41,587 nucleotides of DNA from Rhodococcoides kyotonense (GTDB taxonomy: Bacteria; Actinomycetota; Actinomycetes; Mycobacteriales; Mycobacteriaceae): assembly GCF_900188125.1 (NCBI RefSeq), contig NZ_FZOW01000032.1, positions 1 to 41,587 on the forward strand, written 5' to 3'. The notes under the pieces are model-generated. The model was not told the DNA's origin, ran no database searches, and worked only from the letters and a program-made list of their open reading frames with translations. Below are positions 1-7,443 of this stretch, piece after piece; position 1 is the stretch's first letter, and each line of letters begins with the position of its first letter. The position numbers were made by a program, and so were the translations under genes.

Positions 1-310
1 AATCATTCGCTGCCTCAAACGAGCCGTCGCCCGCGAAATGTTTCAGCTCCTGACCCGAAAAATCACTACTTGACAGTCATAGGAGCATCACGAGGACTTC
101 GAATTCCCCTACGTAGTCCTGTGCGGAGAGTGCGTCGAGCTGCTCACCGACTGTGTGGACGGCGTTGTAAGTCGGGATAACAACCGATATCAGCGAGAAT
201 CGATCCGATTGGTATGTTTCCGTCACCGCATGAGTCAAACATGCACGCGCGCGCCGTCTGTCACCGGATCATCGCCAGTGACGCAGACGACATCGGGCAC
301 ACTGGATCAC
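1..310. other. Left-edge region without a supported gene
   Basis: No complete gene can be supported here. The frame of the following TerD-AIM24 gene stays open back to an in-frame TAG at 80-82, so GTG 155, ATG 230 and GTG 278 are formally possible starts. The codons between 155 and 277 are much less G/C-rich at third positions than the gene body, and that stretch has no TerD similarity. I see no clear ribosome site, promoter or RNA gene. A coding remnant between 83 and 154 cannot be excluded. Confidence 0.4.
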
Positions 311-1609
311 GTGAAGAACCTCGCCTCCGGGGAGAACTACCCCGCCCCGTCGTCGACGATGACCGTCTTCGTCGACAGCGGCTTCTCGGTCGACGTGTCC
401 GCTCTGCTGCTCGGCGCCGACGGAGCAGTGCGCTCGGACGCGGACCTGATCTTCTACAACAACCCAGCCGGCCAGGGTGTCGTGTACCGCCGTGACCAGA
501 ACCTCCACAGCATCACCGTCGACACCGACAGCATTCCGCCCGACGTCGACAGCGTCGCCGTCACCGCATCGCTCGACGGCAGCGGTCCGACGACCTTTGC
601 ACTCGCGGGTCCCGTCTCGACGACCCTCGCCGACGCGTCGGGAAGCCCCGTCGTCGGGTACCGGATCGATGCACACGGCGACGAGTCCGCGCTTGTGTGT
701 CTGGAGATCTACCGCCGCGGCCCCGGCTGGAAAGTGCGAGCCGTCGGGCAGGGGTATGCGGATGGATTGGCCGGTGTCGCACGGGCATTCGGCATCACGA
801 TCGACGACGACCCCGAGGCACCTGCTCCGGCACCCACCGCTCCCCCAACAGCTATGCCAGGAGGACACCAGCCGATGAAGAGTGACTTGTTCGCGCCCGC
901 GCATGCCGAGGTGCCCGGCACAGGTATTCAGAAGCAAGGCAGCAAGATGTGTCGCGTCGGAATGAACGGCGAGATCATGGCGCGTGCCGGATCGATGGTC
1001 GCGTACCAGGGCGACCTGAAGTTCGAGGCGAAGGGATCGGGTGGTTTCGGTCGAGCCGTTCGACAGGCGTTGTCCGGCGAGGGTGTTCCGCTGATGGCGG
1101 TGTCGGGTCGCGGGGATCTGTTCCTCGCCAACGCCGCTCAGGACGTCCATCTGATCGACCTCGACGGTTCCGACGGACTCACGATCAACGGCTCGAACGT
1201 CCTGGCGTTCGATTCGACGTTGTCGTACGACGTGAAGCGCGTCCAAGGAGCTGCGTCCGGCGGCAATGCAGGCTTCTTCAACTGTGTCTTCACCGGCCGC
1301 GGACGCATCGCGATCACGACCGACGGTGTCCCGGTCGTCCTGAACGTCGACCAGCCGACATTCGCCGATCCGCAGGCAGCGGTCGCATGGTCGTCGAGCC
1401 TGTCGACACGAGTGAAGAAGAACGACTCGTTCGGTCTGGGAACGCTGATCGGTCGGTCTACCGGCGAACGGTTCACGCTCGAATTCGTCGGTCGGGGATT
1501 CGTCGTCGTGCAACCGTCGGAGCTGCCGCCGGGCGGCCTGATCGGCGGCACCGGCAGTGGCGAGCAGGCAGGCGTCGGTGGTGCGCTGGGCGGTCTACTC
1601 GGCCGCTGA
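311..1609 (+). CDS. TerD domain-AIM24 domain fusion protein
   Basis: A protein of 432 residues. The N-terminal half (about residues 1-170) is a TerD/tellurium-resistance domain: it contains DVSALLLG, then RSDADLIFYNNP, then EIYRRGPGWKVRAVGQGY, all in the positions expected for actinobacterial TerD proteins. A proline/alanine linker (APAPAPTAPPTAMPG) leads to an AIM24 (tubby-C-like beta-sandwich) domain with GEIMARAGSMVAYQGDL and GRGDLFLANAAQDVHL, and a glycine-rich tail. TerD domains bind calcium and take part in envelope or chemical stress responses; the role of AIM24 in bacteria is unclear. GTG 311 is preferred because it aligns with the usual TerD N-terminus (start, then L..GxN); GTG 278 would add 11 residues and neither has a strong ribosome site. 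It is convergent with the S10 operon and shares its terminator. The domain calls are firm, the start is not. Confidence 0.85.
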   Translation: MKNLASGENYPAPSSTMTVFVDSGFSVDVSALLLGADGAVRSDADLIFYNNPAGQGVVYRRDQNLHSITVDTDSIPPDVDSVAVTASLDGSGPTTFALAGPVSTTLADASGSPVVGYRIDAHGDESALVCLEIYRRGPGWKVRAVGQGYADGLAGVARAFGITIDDDPEAPAPAPTAPPTAMPGGHQPMKSDLFAPAHAEVPGTGIQKQGSKMCRVGMNGEIMARAGSMVAYQGDLKFEAKGSGGFGRAVRQALSGEGVPLMAVSGRGDLFLANAAQDVHLIDLDGSDGLTINGSNVLAFDSTLSYDVKRVQGAASGGNAGFFNCVFTGRGRIAITTDGVPVVLNVDQPTFADPQAAVAWSSSLSTRVKKNDSFGLGTLIGRSTGERFTLEFVGRGFVVVQPSELPPGGLIGGTGSGEQAGVGGALGGLLGR

Positions 1610-1626
1610 GAACGACGAATGAAACG

Positions 1627-1660
1627 AAAAAGCCCGCCCCCGTGAGGGAGCGGGCTTTTT
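1627..1660. terminator. Bidirectional intrinsic terminator
   Basis: A perfect 11-bp inverted repeat (1627-1637 with 1650-1660, core GCCCGC/GCGGGC) carries five A on one side and five T on the other, around a 12-nt centre. It lies between the 3' ends of the TerD-AIM24 gene (+) and rpsQ (-) and can therefore end transcription from both directions. Confidence 0.9.
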
Positions 1661-1675
1661 CGCAGCAGTGAATGC

Positions 1676-1954
1676 TTACTTGGCCTTTTCGAGGACCTCG
1701 ACCAGTCGCCAGTGCTTGGTGGCGGACAGCGGGCGGGTCTCCATGAGCTGAACGCGGTCGCCGACGCCGGCGACACCGTTCTCGTCATGTGCCTTGACCT
1801 TGGTGGTGCGACGGATGACCTTGCTGTAGAGCGGGTGCTTGACCCGGTCCTCGAGCTCGACCACGATCGTCTTCTCCATCTTGTCGGATACGACGTAGCC
1901 GATCCGAACCTTGCGGTTGTTGCGTCCTTCAGTCACAGTCTTTTCCTCGCTCAT
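1676..1954 (-). CDS. rpsQ: 30S ribosomal protein S17 (uS17)
   Basis: A protein of 92 residues that binds 16S rRNA early in assembly of the small subunit. The family signatures GYVVSDKMEKTIVVELEDR and HPLYSKVIRRTTKVKAHDE are visible, and the length is normal for actinobacteria. It is the last gene of the S10 operon, followed within about 16 bp by the bidirectional terminator. Its ATG overlaps the stop of rpmC by 4 bp (ATGA), implying translational coupling. The operon ends here instead of continuing into rplN, as in other Corynebacteriales. Confidence 0.97.
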   Translation of the reverse strand: MSEEKTVTEGRNNRKVRIGYVVSDKMEKTIVVELEDRVKHPLYSKVIRRTTKVKAHDENGVAGVGDRVQLMETRPLSATKHWRLVEVLEKAK

Positions 1955-2196
1955 GCCGCGTCACCTGCAGTGTCGTCGGCAGGACCTGTGGCCAGACCGA
2001 GCTCACGCTCACGCAGCACCGTGTAGATGCGCGCGATCTCGTGGCGGACGGTGCGCAGTCGACGGTTGTTGTCCAGCTGGCCGGTAGCCATCTGGAACCG
2101 AAGGTTGAACAGCTCTTCCTTCGACTCACGCAGTTTGGTGACCAGCTCTTCACCGGTGAGCTCGCGAAGCTCTGCGGCTGGGGTTCCGGTAGCCAT
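1951..2196 (-). CDS. rpmC: 50S ribosomal protein L29 (uL29)
   Basis: A protein of 81 residues located near the peptide exit tunnel. The helical hairpin signature LRESKEELFNLRFQMATGQL followed by RLRTVRHEIARIYTVLRER is diagnostic. The start is the ATG whose A is also the last base of the rplP stop (TGATG); a longer in-frame extension upstream would run through rplP and is rejected. A short acidic C-terminal tail (PADDTAGDAA) follows, typical of high-GC actinobacteria. Confidence 0.97.
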   Translation of the reverse strand: MATGTPAAELRELTGEELVTKLRESKEELFNLRFQMATGQLDNNRRLRTVRHEIARIYTVLRERELGLATGPADDTAGDAA

Positions 2197-2612
2197 CAGA
2201 ACTGCTCCTCCCTGGTGATGATGCGTGCCTTCATCGGCAGCTTGTGGATTGCGCGAGTCAGGGCCTGACGCGCGGTGGCCTCGTCGGGGAACGAGAGCTC
2301 GAAGAGCACCCGGCCCGGCTTGACATTCGCGACCCACCACTCGGGCGAACCCTTACCGGAACCCATGCGGGTCTCGGCAGGCTTCTTGGTGAGCGGGCGG
2401 TCCGGGAAGATGTTGATCCAGACCTTGCCGCCACGCTTGATGTGGCGAGTGATCGCGATACGAGAAGCCTCGATCTGACGGTTGGTGATGTAGGCGGGCT
2501 CGAGAGCCTGGATGCCGTAGTCACCGAACGTCACATGGTTGCCACCCTTGGACGCACCCGATCGCTTCGGGTGGTGCTGCTTCCGGTGCTTGACCCGGCG
2601 TGGGATCAACAT
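2196..2612 (-). CDS. rplP: 50S ribosomal protein L16 (uL16)
   Basis: A protein of 138 residues, the usual length, that helps organise the A-site region of the large subunit. The N-terminus MLIPRRVKHRKQHHPKR and the motifs RGGKVWINIFPDRPLTKKP, TRMGSGKG and WWVANVKPGRVLFEL are the conserved L16 blocks. It starts 2 nt downstream of the rpsC stop and overlaps rpmC by one base, so it is embedded in a translationally coupled chain. Confidence 0.98.
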   Translation of the reverse strand: MLIPRRVKHRKQHHPKRSGASKGGNHVTFGDYGIQALEPAYITNRQIEASRIAITRHIKRGGKVWINIFPDRPLTKKPAETRMGSGKGSPEWWVANVKPGRVLFELSFPDEATARQALTRAIHKLPMKARIITREEQF

Positions 2613-2614
2613 CG

Positions 2615-3418
2615 TCAGCCCTCCTGATTCGGCTCGGTCGAGGCCGGAGCCTCTGCGGATGCCGCGCGGCCTGCCTCGGTGCTGGTCGCGGTGGTGCCCG
2701 AAGCACCGGAACGACGCGGACGCGAGGGACGCTCACGGCGCGGGCGGTCGTTGCCTGCAGCAGGTGCAGCAGCGGCCAGCTCACGACGGCCACCGACGAT
2801 GTCGCCCTTGTAGATCCAGACCTTCACGCCGATACGGCCGAAGGTGGTCTTGGCCTCGTACAGCCCGTAGTCGATGTCCGCACGAAGCGTGTGCAGCGGC
2901 ACACGGCCTTCGCGGTAGAACTCCGAGCGGGACATCTCGGCGCCGCCGAGACGGCCGGAGCACTGGACACGGATGCCCTTGACGTTCGGCTGACGCATGG
3001 CCGACTGGATGGCCTTACGCATTGCGCGACGGAATGCGACGCGGTTGCTGAGCTGCTCTGCAACACCCTGAGCCACGAGCTGAGCCTCGGACTCGGCGTT
3101 CTTGACCTCGAGGATGTTGAGCTGAACCTGCTTGCCGGTCAGCTTCTCGAGAGCTCCGCGGATGCGGTCGGCCTCGGCGCCACGACGACCGATGACGATG
3201 CCCGGACGTGCCGTGTGGATGTCCACGCGAACACGGTCACGGGTGCGCTCGATCTCGACCTTCGCGATACCCGCGCGCTCCATGCCGGTGGCGAGGAGCT
3301 TACGGATCGCGACGTCTTCCTTGACGTACTCCGAGTACTGCTTGTCTGCGTACCAGCGCGACTTCCAGTCAGTGGTGATACCCAAGCGGAAGCCGTGCGG
3401 GTTGATTTTCTGACCCAC
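2615..3418 (-). CDS. rpsC: 30S ribosomal protein S3 (uS3)
   Basis: A protein of 267 residues at the mRNA entry site of the 30S subunit. The N-terminus MGQKINPHGFRLGI, the KH domain with RPGIVIGRRGAEADRIR (about residues 70-86) and the C-terminal S3 domain with GRLGGAEMSRSEFYREGR are all present. After about residue 210 comes an Ala/Pro/Arg/Glu-rich tail of some 55 residues, common in actinobacterial S3 and of low complexity. The start is GTG; its G is the last base of the rplV stop (TAGTG). Confidence 0.98.
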   Translation of the reverse strand: MGQKINPHGFRLGITTDWKSRWYADKQYSEYVKEDVAIRKLLATGMERAGIAKVEIERTRDRVRVDIHTARPGIVIGRRGAEADRIRGALEKLTGKQVQLNILEVKNAESEAQLVAQGVAEQLSNRVAFRRAMRKAIQSAMRQPNVKGIRVQCSGRLGGAEMSRSEFYREGRVPLHTLRADIDYGLYEAKTTFGRIGVKVWIYKGDIVGGRRELAAAAPAAGNDRPRRERPSRPRRSGASGTTATSTEAGRAASAEAPASTEPNQEG

Positions 3419-3837
3419 TACTGAGCCCCTTCCTTGGACGCCTGGCCCTTGCGGCGGTTACGGCTGGTCCCACCGGTCTTGGGCAGGCTCTCGACGATCA
3501 CCGTGATGTGGCTGGTGCGCTTGCGGATCCGGAATGCCCGGCCCTGAGCGCGCGGCTGGAATCGCTTGAGGGTTGCGCCCTCGTCCACGAATGCAGTCGC
3601 GACGACCAGCGTGCTGGGGTCGAGATCCAAGTTGTTCTCGGCGTTGGCCGCTGCGGACGCGATCACCTTGGCGACCGGCTCGCTGGCTGCCTGCGGCGCG
3701 AACTTCAGGATGTTGAGCGCGTCCTCGACGGAGCGCCCGCGAACCAGATCCACGACGCGACGTGCCTTCATGGGCGTGACGCGTACGTGCTTCGCGACGG
3801 CCTTGGCAGTCGGGTTGGCGGTTTCGGTCTTGCTCAT
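3418..3837 (-). CDS. rplV: 50S ribosomal protein L22 (uL22)
   Basis: A protein of 139 residues lining the peptide exit tunnel. Recognisable blocks are AKHVRVTPMKARRVVDLVRG near the N-terminus and KRFQPRAQGRAFRIRKRTSH in the beta-hairpin region where macrolide-resistance changes are known in other species. The C-terminal tail is basic. The ATG overlaps the rpsS stop by 4 bp, and its own stop shares one base with the rpsC GTG. Confidence 0.98.
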   Translation of the reverse strand: MSKTETANPTAKAVAKHVRVTPMKARRVVDLVRGRSVEDALNILKFAPQAASEPVAKVIASAAANAENNLDLDPSTLVVATAFVDEGATLKRFQPRAQGRAFRIRKRTSHITVIVESLPKTGGTSRNRRKGQASKEGAQ

Positions 3838-4115
3838 CGCCTCTTCGCCTTCCGGTCGTCCTTGATGTGACCCTTGAACGTGCGGGTCGGTGCGAACTCT
3901 CCGAGCTTGTGGCCGACCATCGAGTCGGACACGAACACCGGCACGTGCTTGCGACCGTCATGGACGGCGAAGGTGTGACCGATGAAGTCGGGGAGAATTG
4001 TCGAGCGACGGGACCAGGTCTTGATGACCTGCTTGGTCCCCTTGTCGTTCTGGACGTCGACCTTCGCGAGGAGGTGATCGTCTACGAACGGGCCCTTCTT
4101 CAGGCTGCGTGGCAT
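3834..4115 (-). CDS. rpsS: 30S ribosomal protein S19 (uS19)
   Basis: A protein of 93 residues in the head of the 30S subunit, next to S13. The start is the ATG at 4115, giving the canonical MPRSLKKGPFVDDHLL; a longer in-frame reading upstream would overlap rplB and is rejected. Conserved blocks RRSTILPDFIGHTFAVHDGR and MVGHKLGEFAPTRTFKGH are intact. It lies 13 nt downstream of the rplB stop. Confidence 0.98.
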   Translation of the reverse strand: MPRSLKKGPFVDDHLLAKVDVQNDKGTKQVIKTWSRRSTILPDFIGHTFAVHDGRKHVPVFVSDSMVGHKLGEFAPTRTFKGHIKDDRKAKRR

Positions 4116-4128
4116 TCTGAACTCCCTC

Positions 4129-4965
4129 CTAGCGCTTGTTCTTGCCGGTACGGCGACGACGGACAATGAGCTTGTCGCTCGCCTTGTTCTTGCGGGTACG
4201 GCCTTCAGGCTGTCCCCAGGGGCTGACCGGGTGGCGACCACCGGAGGTCTTGCCCTCACCGCCACCATGCGGGTGGTCGACCGGGTTCATGACGACACCA
4301 CGGACGGTCGGGCGCTTGCCCTTCCAACGCATGCGGCCGGCCTTGCCCCAGTTGATGTTCGACTGCTCGGCGTTGCCGACCTCGCCGACGGTTGCGCGGC
4401 AGCGCACGTCGACACGACGGATTTCACCGGACGGCATACGCAGCGTGGCGTAGGTGCCTTCCTTGCCGAGGAGCTGGATGCTCGATCCGGCGGAGCGGGC
4501 CATCTTGGCGCCGCCGCCCGGACGCAGCTCGACTGCGTGGATGGTCGTACCCGTCGGGATGTTGCGCAGCGGCAGGTTGTTACCCGGCTTGATGTCGGCG
4601 CCTGCGCCGGCCTCGATCGGGGATCCCTGGCTGATGCCCTTGGGTGCGACGATGTAGCGCTTCTCGCCGTCCGCGTAGTGCAGCAGTGCGATGTTGGCGG
4701 TGCGGTTGGGGTCGTACTCGATGTGAGCGACCTTGGCCGGCACGCCGTCCTTGTCGTTGCGACGGAAATCGATCAGACGGTACGCGCGCTTGTGTCCGCC
4801 ACCCTTGTGCCGGGTGGTGATACGACCGTGTGCGTTACGTCCACCGCGACCGTGCAGGGGGCGAATCAGCGACTTCTCGGGCGTGCTGCGAGTGATTTCC
4901 GCGAAATCGGAAACACTGGAACCGCGGCGGCCCGGAGTGGTCGGCTTGTACTTACGGATTGCCAT
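4129..4965 (-). CDS. rplB: 50S ribosomal protein L2 (uL2)
   Basis: A protein of 278 residues needed for subunit association and peptidyltransferase centre assembly. The N-terminus MAIRKYKPTTPGRRGSSV and the C-terminal block VMNPVDHPHGGGEGKTSGG, which holds the conserved histidine near the catalytic centre, are diagnostic, as is the basic end SDKLIVRRRRTGKNKR. A gap of 38 nt separates it from rplW, the widest gap inside this operon. Confidence 0.98.
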   Translation of the reverse strand: MAIRKYKPTTPGRRGSSVSDFAEITRSTPEKSLIRPLHGRGGRNAHGRITTRHKGGGHKRAYRLIDFRRNDKDGVPAKVAHIEYDPNRTANIALLHYADGEKRYIVAPKGISQGSPIEAGAGADIKPGNNLPLRNIPTGTTIHAVELRPGGGAKMARSAGSSIQLLGKEGTYATLRMPSGEIRRVDVRCRATVGEVGNAEQSNINWGKAGRMRWKGKRPTVRGVVMNPVDHPHGGGEGKTSGGRHPVSPWGQPEGRTRKNKASDKLIVRRRRTGKNKR

Positions 4966-5003
4966 GAGTCTTCTCGTCCTTATATCCGAAGAGTCCCAGT
5001 CGC

Positions 5004-5309
5004 TTACGCGACCGGACCTCCGAAGATCTCGATGGGCTTGCTGTCGGCGGAGAGCGTTACGAGCGCACGCTTGGTGTCCTTGCGCTTGCCGTAACCGAAT
5101 CGGGTCCGCTTGCGCTTGCCCTGACGGTTCTGCGTGTTGACGCTGGTCACGGTGACGTCGAAGATCTTCTCGACGGCGATCTTGATCTGCGTCTTGTTCG
5201 AATCCGGGTGCACCAGGAAGGTGTAGGTGCCTTCCTCGATCAGTCCGTAGGACTTCTCCGAGATGACCGGCGCCAGCAAGATGTCACGGGGATCGGCGAT
5301 GGTGGTCAC
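5004..5309 (-). CDS. rplW: 50S ribosomal protein L23 (uL23)
   Basis: A protein of 101 residues at the exit-tunnel rim, where trigger factor and SRP dock. Signatures are DILLAPVISEKSYGLIEEG, TYTFLVHPDSNKTQIKIAVE and the loop QGKRKRTRFGYGKRKDTKRA. It starts with GTG in a 4-bp overlap with the rplD stop (GTGA). Confidence 0.97.
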   Translation of the reverse strand: MTTIADPRDILLAPVISEKSYGLIEEGTYTFLVHPDSNKTQIKIAVEKIFDVTVTSVNTQNRQGKRKRTRFGYGKRKDTKRALVTLSADSKPIEIFGGPVA

Positions 5310-5977
5310 TTGGTTCCCTCCTCGTTCTTCGCAGGCCCTGCGATGAACGTGTTCAGCGCTTCCACGCTGAAGATGACGTCATCAGCTTCGAGCACGTCGT
5401 ACGTGTTGAGCTGGTCGGGTGCGATGGGATGCACACCTTCCAGGTTCTGAACGCTCTTCCACGCTGCGGTGTCTTCACGTCCGACGACGAGCAGAACCTT
5501 CTTGCGATCCGAGATCTCGGCGAGGAAGGTCTTCGCGCCCTTGGTCGACGGAATCTGGCCGGCAACCAATTCGGTGATGACGTGGATGCGCTCGCTGCGA
5601 GCCCGGTCGGAGAGGGCTCCGCGCAGAGCGGCTGCCTTCATCTTCTTGGGGGTCCGCTGGCTGTAGTCACGCGGCTGCGGTCCGTGAACGGTTCCACCGC
5701 CGACGAACTGCGGAGCGCGGGTCGAGCCCTGACGAGCGCGGCCGGTGCCCTTCTGCCGGTACGGCTTCTTGCCACCGCCGCGAACCTCGCCACGAGTCTT
5801 CGTGGAGTGAGTTCCCTGGCGAGCAGCAGCGAGCTGTGCGACGACAACCTGGTGCAGCAACGCGATGTTGGCAGGTGCGTCGAAGATTGCCGACGGAAGA
5901 TCGACGGTGCCGTTGGTCTTGCCACCGGCTTCCTTGACGTCCAGCGTCAGGTTGGTCTTCTTCTCGAGGCTGGTCAT
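5306..5977 (-). CDS. rplD: 50S ribosomal protein L4 (uL4)
   Basis: A protein of 223 residues that combines an rRNA-binding globular domain with a tunnel loop. The loop is clear from GEVRGGGKKPYRQKGTGRAR, continuing with the arginine-rich QGSTRAPQFVGGGTVHGP. In Escherichia coli L4 represses its own operon by binding the S10 leader; whether that applies here is unknown, but a structured leader does precede rpsJ. It overlaps rplC and rplW by 4 bp each. Confidence 0.98.
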   Translation of the reverse strand: MTSLEKKTNLTLDVKEAGGKTNGTVDLPSAIFDAPANIALLHQVVVAQLAAARQGTHSTKTRGEVRGGGKKPYRQKGTGRARQGSTRAPQFVGGGTVHGPQPRDYSQRTPKKMKAAALRGALSDRARSERIHVITELVAGQIPSTKGAKTFLAEISDRKKVLLVVGREDTAAWKSVQNLEGVHPIAPDQLNTYDVLEADDVIFSVEALNTFIAGPAKNEEGTK

Positions 5978-6639
5978 GCCCGTGCACCACCCTTCAATGC
6001 AGACTTGACGATCACGACGTTGCCGCGACGGCCCGGGATTGCTCCCTTGATCAGAAGCAGACCGTTCTCGTTGTCCACCTTGTGGACCGAGAGGTTCTGC
6101 GTGGTGACGCGGTCGCTACCCATGCGTCCGGACATGCGCATTCCCTTGAACACGCGGCCGGGGGTTGCACAACCACCGATGGATCCGGGGCGACGGTGAA
6201 CAGCCTGTGCACCGTGGCTCGCACCCTGACCGGCGAAGCCGTGGCGCTTCATGGTTCCGGCGAAGCCCTTGCCCTTGCTGGTGCCGGTGACGTCGACGTA
6301 TGCGCCGTCCTCGAACACAGCGGCGGTGAGCTCCTGGCCGACCTCGAACTGCGAGGCGTCGGCGACGCGGATCTCCACGACGTGGCGGCGAGGCGTGACG
6401 CCTGCCTTCTCGAACTGGCCGGTGGTCGGCTTGTTCACCTTGCGCGGGTCGATCGCACCGAATGCGACCTGGACAGCGCTGTAGCCGTCGCGCTCCTGCG
6501 TGCGGATCTGGGTGACCACGTTCGGGCCTGCCTTGATCACGGTCACGGGAACGACGCGGTTGTTCTCGTCGAAGACCTGGGTCATTCCGAGCTTGGTGCC
6601 CAGAATTCCTGTCGCAGGCCGATTCTTGTTATCAGTCAT
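5974..6639 (-). CDS. rplC: 50S ribosomal protein L3 (uL3)
   Basis: A protein of 221 residues whose extended loop reaches the peptidyltransferase centre. Blocks GILGTKLGMTQVFDE, VTGTSKGKGFAGTMKRHGF and GQGASHGAQAVHRRPGSIG (which contains the glutamine methylated in some bacteria) are conserved. ATG 6639 is chosen because GGAG sits six bases upstream and because MTDNKNRP is the N-terminus I recall from Rhodococcus L3. A GTG at 6657, overlapping the rpsJ stop by 4 bp, would add six residues and cannot be excluded. Confidence 0.96.
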   Translation of the reverse strand: MTDNKNRPATGILGTKLGMTQVFDENNRVVPVTVIKAGPNVVTQIRTQERDGYSAVQVAFGAIDPRKVNKPTTGQFEKAGVTPRRHVVEIRVADASQFEVGQELTAAVFEDGAYVDVTGTSKGKGFAGTMKRHGFAGQGASHGAQAVHRRPGSIGGCATPGRVFKGMRMSGRMGSDRVTTQNLSVHKVDNENGLLLIKGAIPGRRGNVVIVKSALKGGARA

Positions 6640-6653
6640 CGTTGTCTCCGCGC

Positions 6654-6959
6654 TCACTGGATGTTGACGTCGACACTGGCAGGCAGATCGATGCGCATGA
6701 GCGCGTCGACCGTCTTCGGGGTCGGGTCGAGGATGTCAATGAGCCGCTTGTGAGTACGCATCTCGAAGTGTTCGCGCGAATCCTTGTACTTGTGGGGCGA
6801 ACGGATGACGCAGTACACGTTCTTCTCGGTCGGCAACGGCACCGGTCCGACGACGCGGGCACCCGTACGGGTGACCGTCTCGACGATCTTGCGCGCTGAC
6901 GCATCGATCGCCTCATGGTCGTAGGCCTTGAGCCTGATGCGGATCTTTTGTCCCGCCAC
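6654..6959 (-). CDS. rpsJ: 30S ribosomal protein S10 (uS10 / NusE)
   Basis: A protein of 101 residues: a 30S head protein that also acts as NusE in transcription antitermination. The start is GTG 6959, giving the canonical N-terminus (V/M)AGQKIRIRLKAYDHEAID, with AGGA eight bases upstream; a longer in-frame start would add non-conserved residues. The motif VGPVPLPTEKNVYCVIRSPH is diagnostic. It is the first gene of the S10 operon, after a long leader. Confidence 0.97.
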   Translation of the reverse strand: MAGQKIRIRLKAYDHEAIDASARKIVETVTRTGARVVGPVPLPTEKNVYCVIRSPHKYKDSREHFEMRTHKRLIDILDPTPKTVDALMRIDLPASVDVNIQ

Positions 6960-7350
6960 GCTTAGTGTCCTTTTCTTGCCGCTTGTCGTAGAACCGGCCA
7001 CTTGGCCTGCTCCACCTCGTATGCACAGTCCCCGAGTCGCTCGGCTCGACGCCGATGGGACTCGAACTGCCTTCGTGCTCGCACGACGAACCGAACGTTG
7101 GCGATCAGGGGGGACCCGATCCGTTGCCGCTGTTCATCTGTCATGGTTCTCCGGTCCACGCGGTCGGGCGTGTCGTATTTCTACTCATACTTCGACCGCT
7201 TACTCTTCTCCGAAGCCCCTGGCGCGAAAGCCATCGGTGCATCTCCGAGCTGGCGAACCGGACGCACTCACTTGGAGTGCTGGTTCCGTTCTGCTTTTCT
7301 TACCTGGTGGAGGCCGCACAGAAGCGCGTCCCTGTCCAGGCAACCCGACC
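6960..7350 (-). promoter_or_regulatory. Long 5' leader of the S10 operon
   Basis: About 385 nt separate the candidate promoter from the rpsJ start. The leader holds the stem-loop at 7255-7286 and a small open frame, ATG 7144 to a TAA at 6962-6964, predicting 60 basic residues. Its stop lies only 2 nt before the rpsJ GTG, and GGAG lies four bases before its ATG, so coupling is possible. Its third-position GC (38 of 60 codons by my count) is below its first-position GC, which argues against an ordinary gene. I therefore treat it as leader sequence, possibly with a leader peptide. Control of ribosomal protein synthesis is inferred from position only. Confidence 0.45.
7255..7286 (-). promoter_or_regulatory. 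Stem-loop in the S10 leader
   Basis: An interrupted inverted repeat: GAACC at 7255-7259 pairs with GGTTC at 7282-7286, and GCACTC at 7264-7269 pairs with GAGTGC at 7275-7280, around a 5-nt loop. There is a 4-nt bulge on one side and 1 nt on the other. No T-run follows, so it is not a simple terminator. It could be a binding site for a ribosomal protein or a processing site. Confidence 0.4.
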
Positions 7351-7379
7351 AGTATGCCGTACACCGGCCCTGAGTACAA
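7351..7379 (-). promoter_or_regulatory. Candidate sigma-70-type promoter for the S10 operon
   Basis: On the minus strand TTGTAC (7379-7374) and CATACT (7356-7351) are separated by exactly 17 bp, four of six matches to each consensus. Transcription would begin near 7344 and run through the long leader into rpsJ. The call rests on spacing and consensus only. Confidence 0.4.
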
Positions 7380-7418
7380 ATCCGACCCGATTGCGCAGCG
7401 CACGAAGCGCTCACCCGA

Positions 7419-7436
7419 CCTTACTCGGCGGTAAGG
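7419..7436. promoter_or_regulatory. Palindrome next to the DUF4442 start, possible operator
   Basis: CCTTAC at 7419-7424 is followed after six bases by its reverse complement GTAAGG at 7431-7436. The right arm doubles as the AAGG ribosome site for the gene starting at 7444. It could be a site for a TetR/MarR-like repressor or a hairpin that masks the ribosome site. No regulator gene is present nearby. Confidence 0.3.
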
Positions 7437-7443
7437 TTCGGCC

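Noticed and set aside
269..1513. Minus-strand frame opposite the TerD-AIM24 gene
   Set aside because: Arg-rich translation without domains, against clear TerD and AIM24 signatures on the plus strand.
4231..5094. Plus-strand frame opposite rplB
   Set aside because: Antisense to a highly conserved ribosomal protein gene, and no family resemblance.
7020..7080. Possible tRNA in the S10 leader (GTTCGAGTCCC-like bases on the minus strand)
   Set aside because: The bases resemble a T-loop, but the flanking stem does not pair and no anticodon or acceptor stem can be placed.
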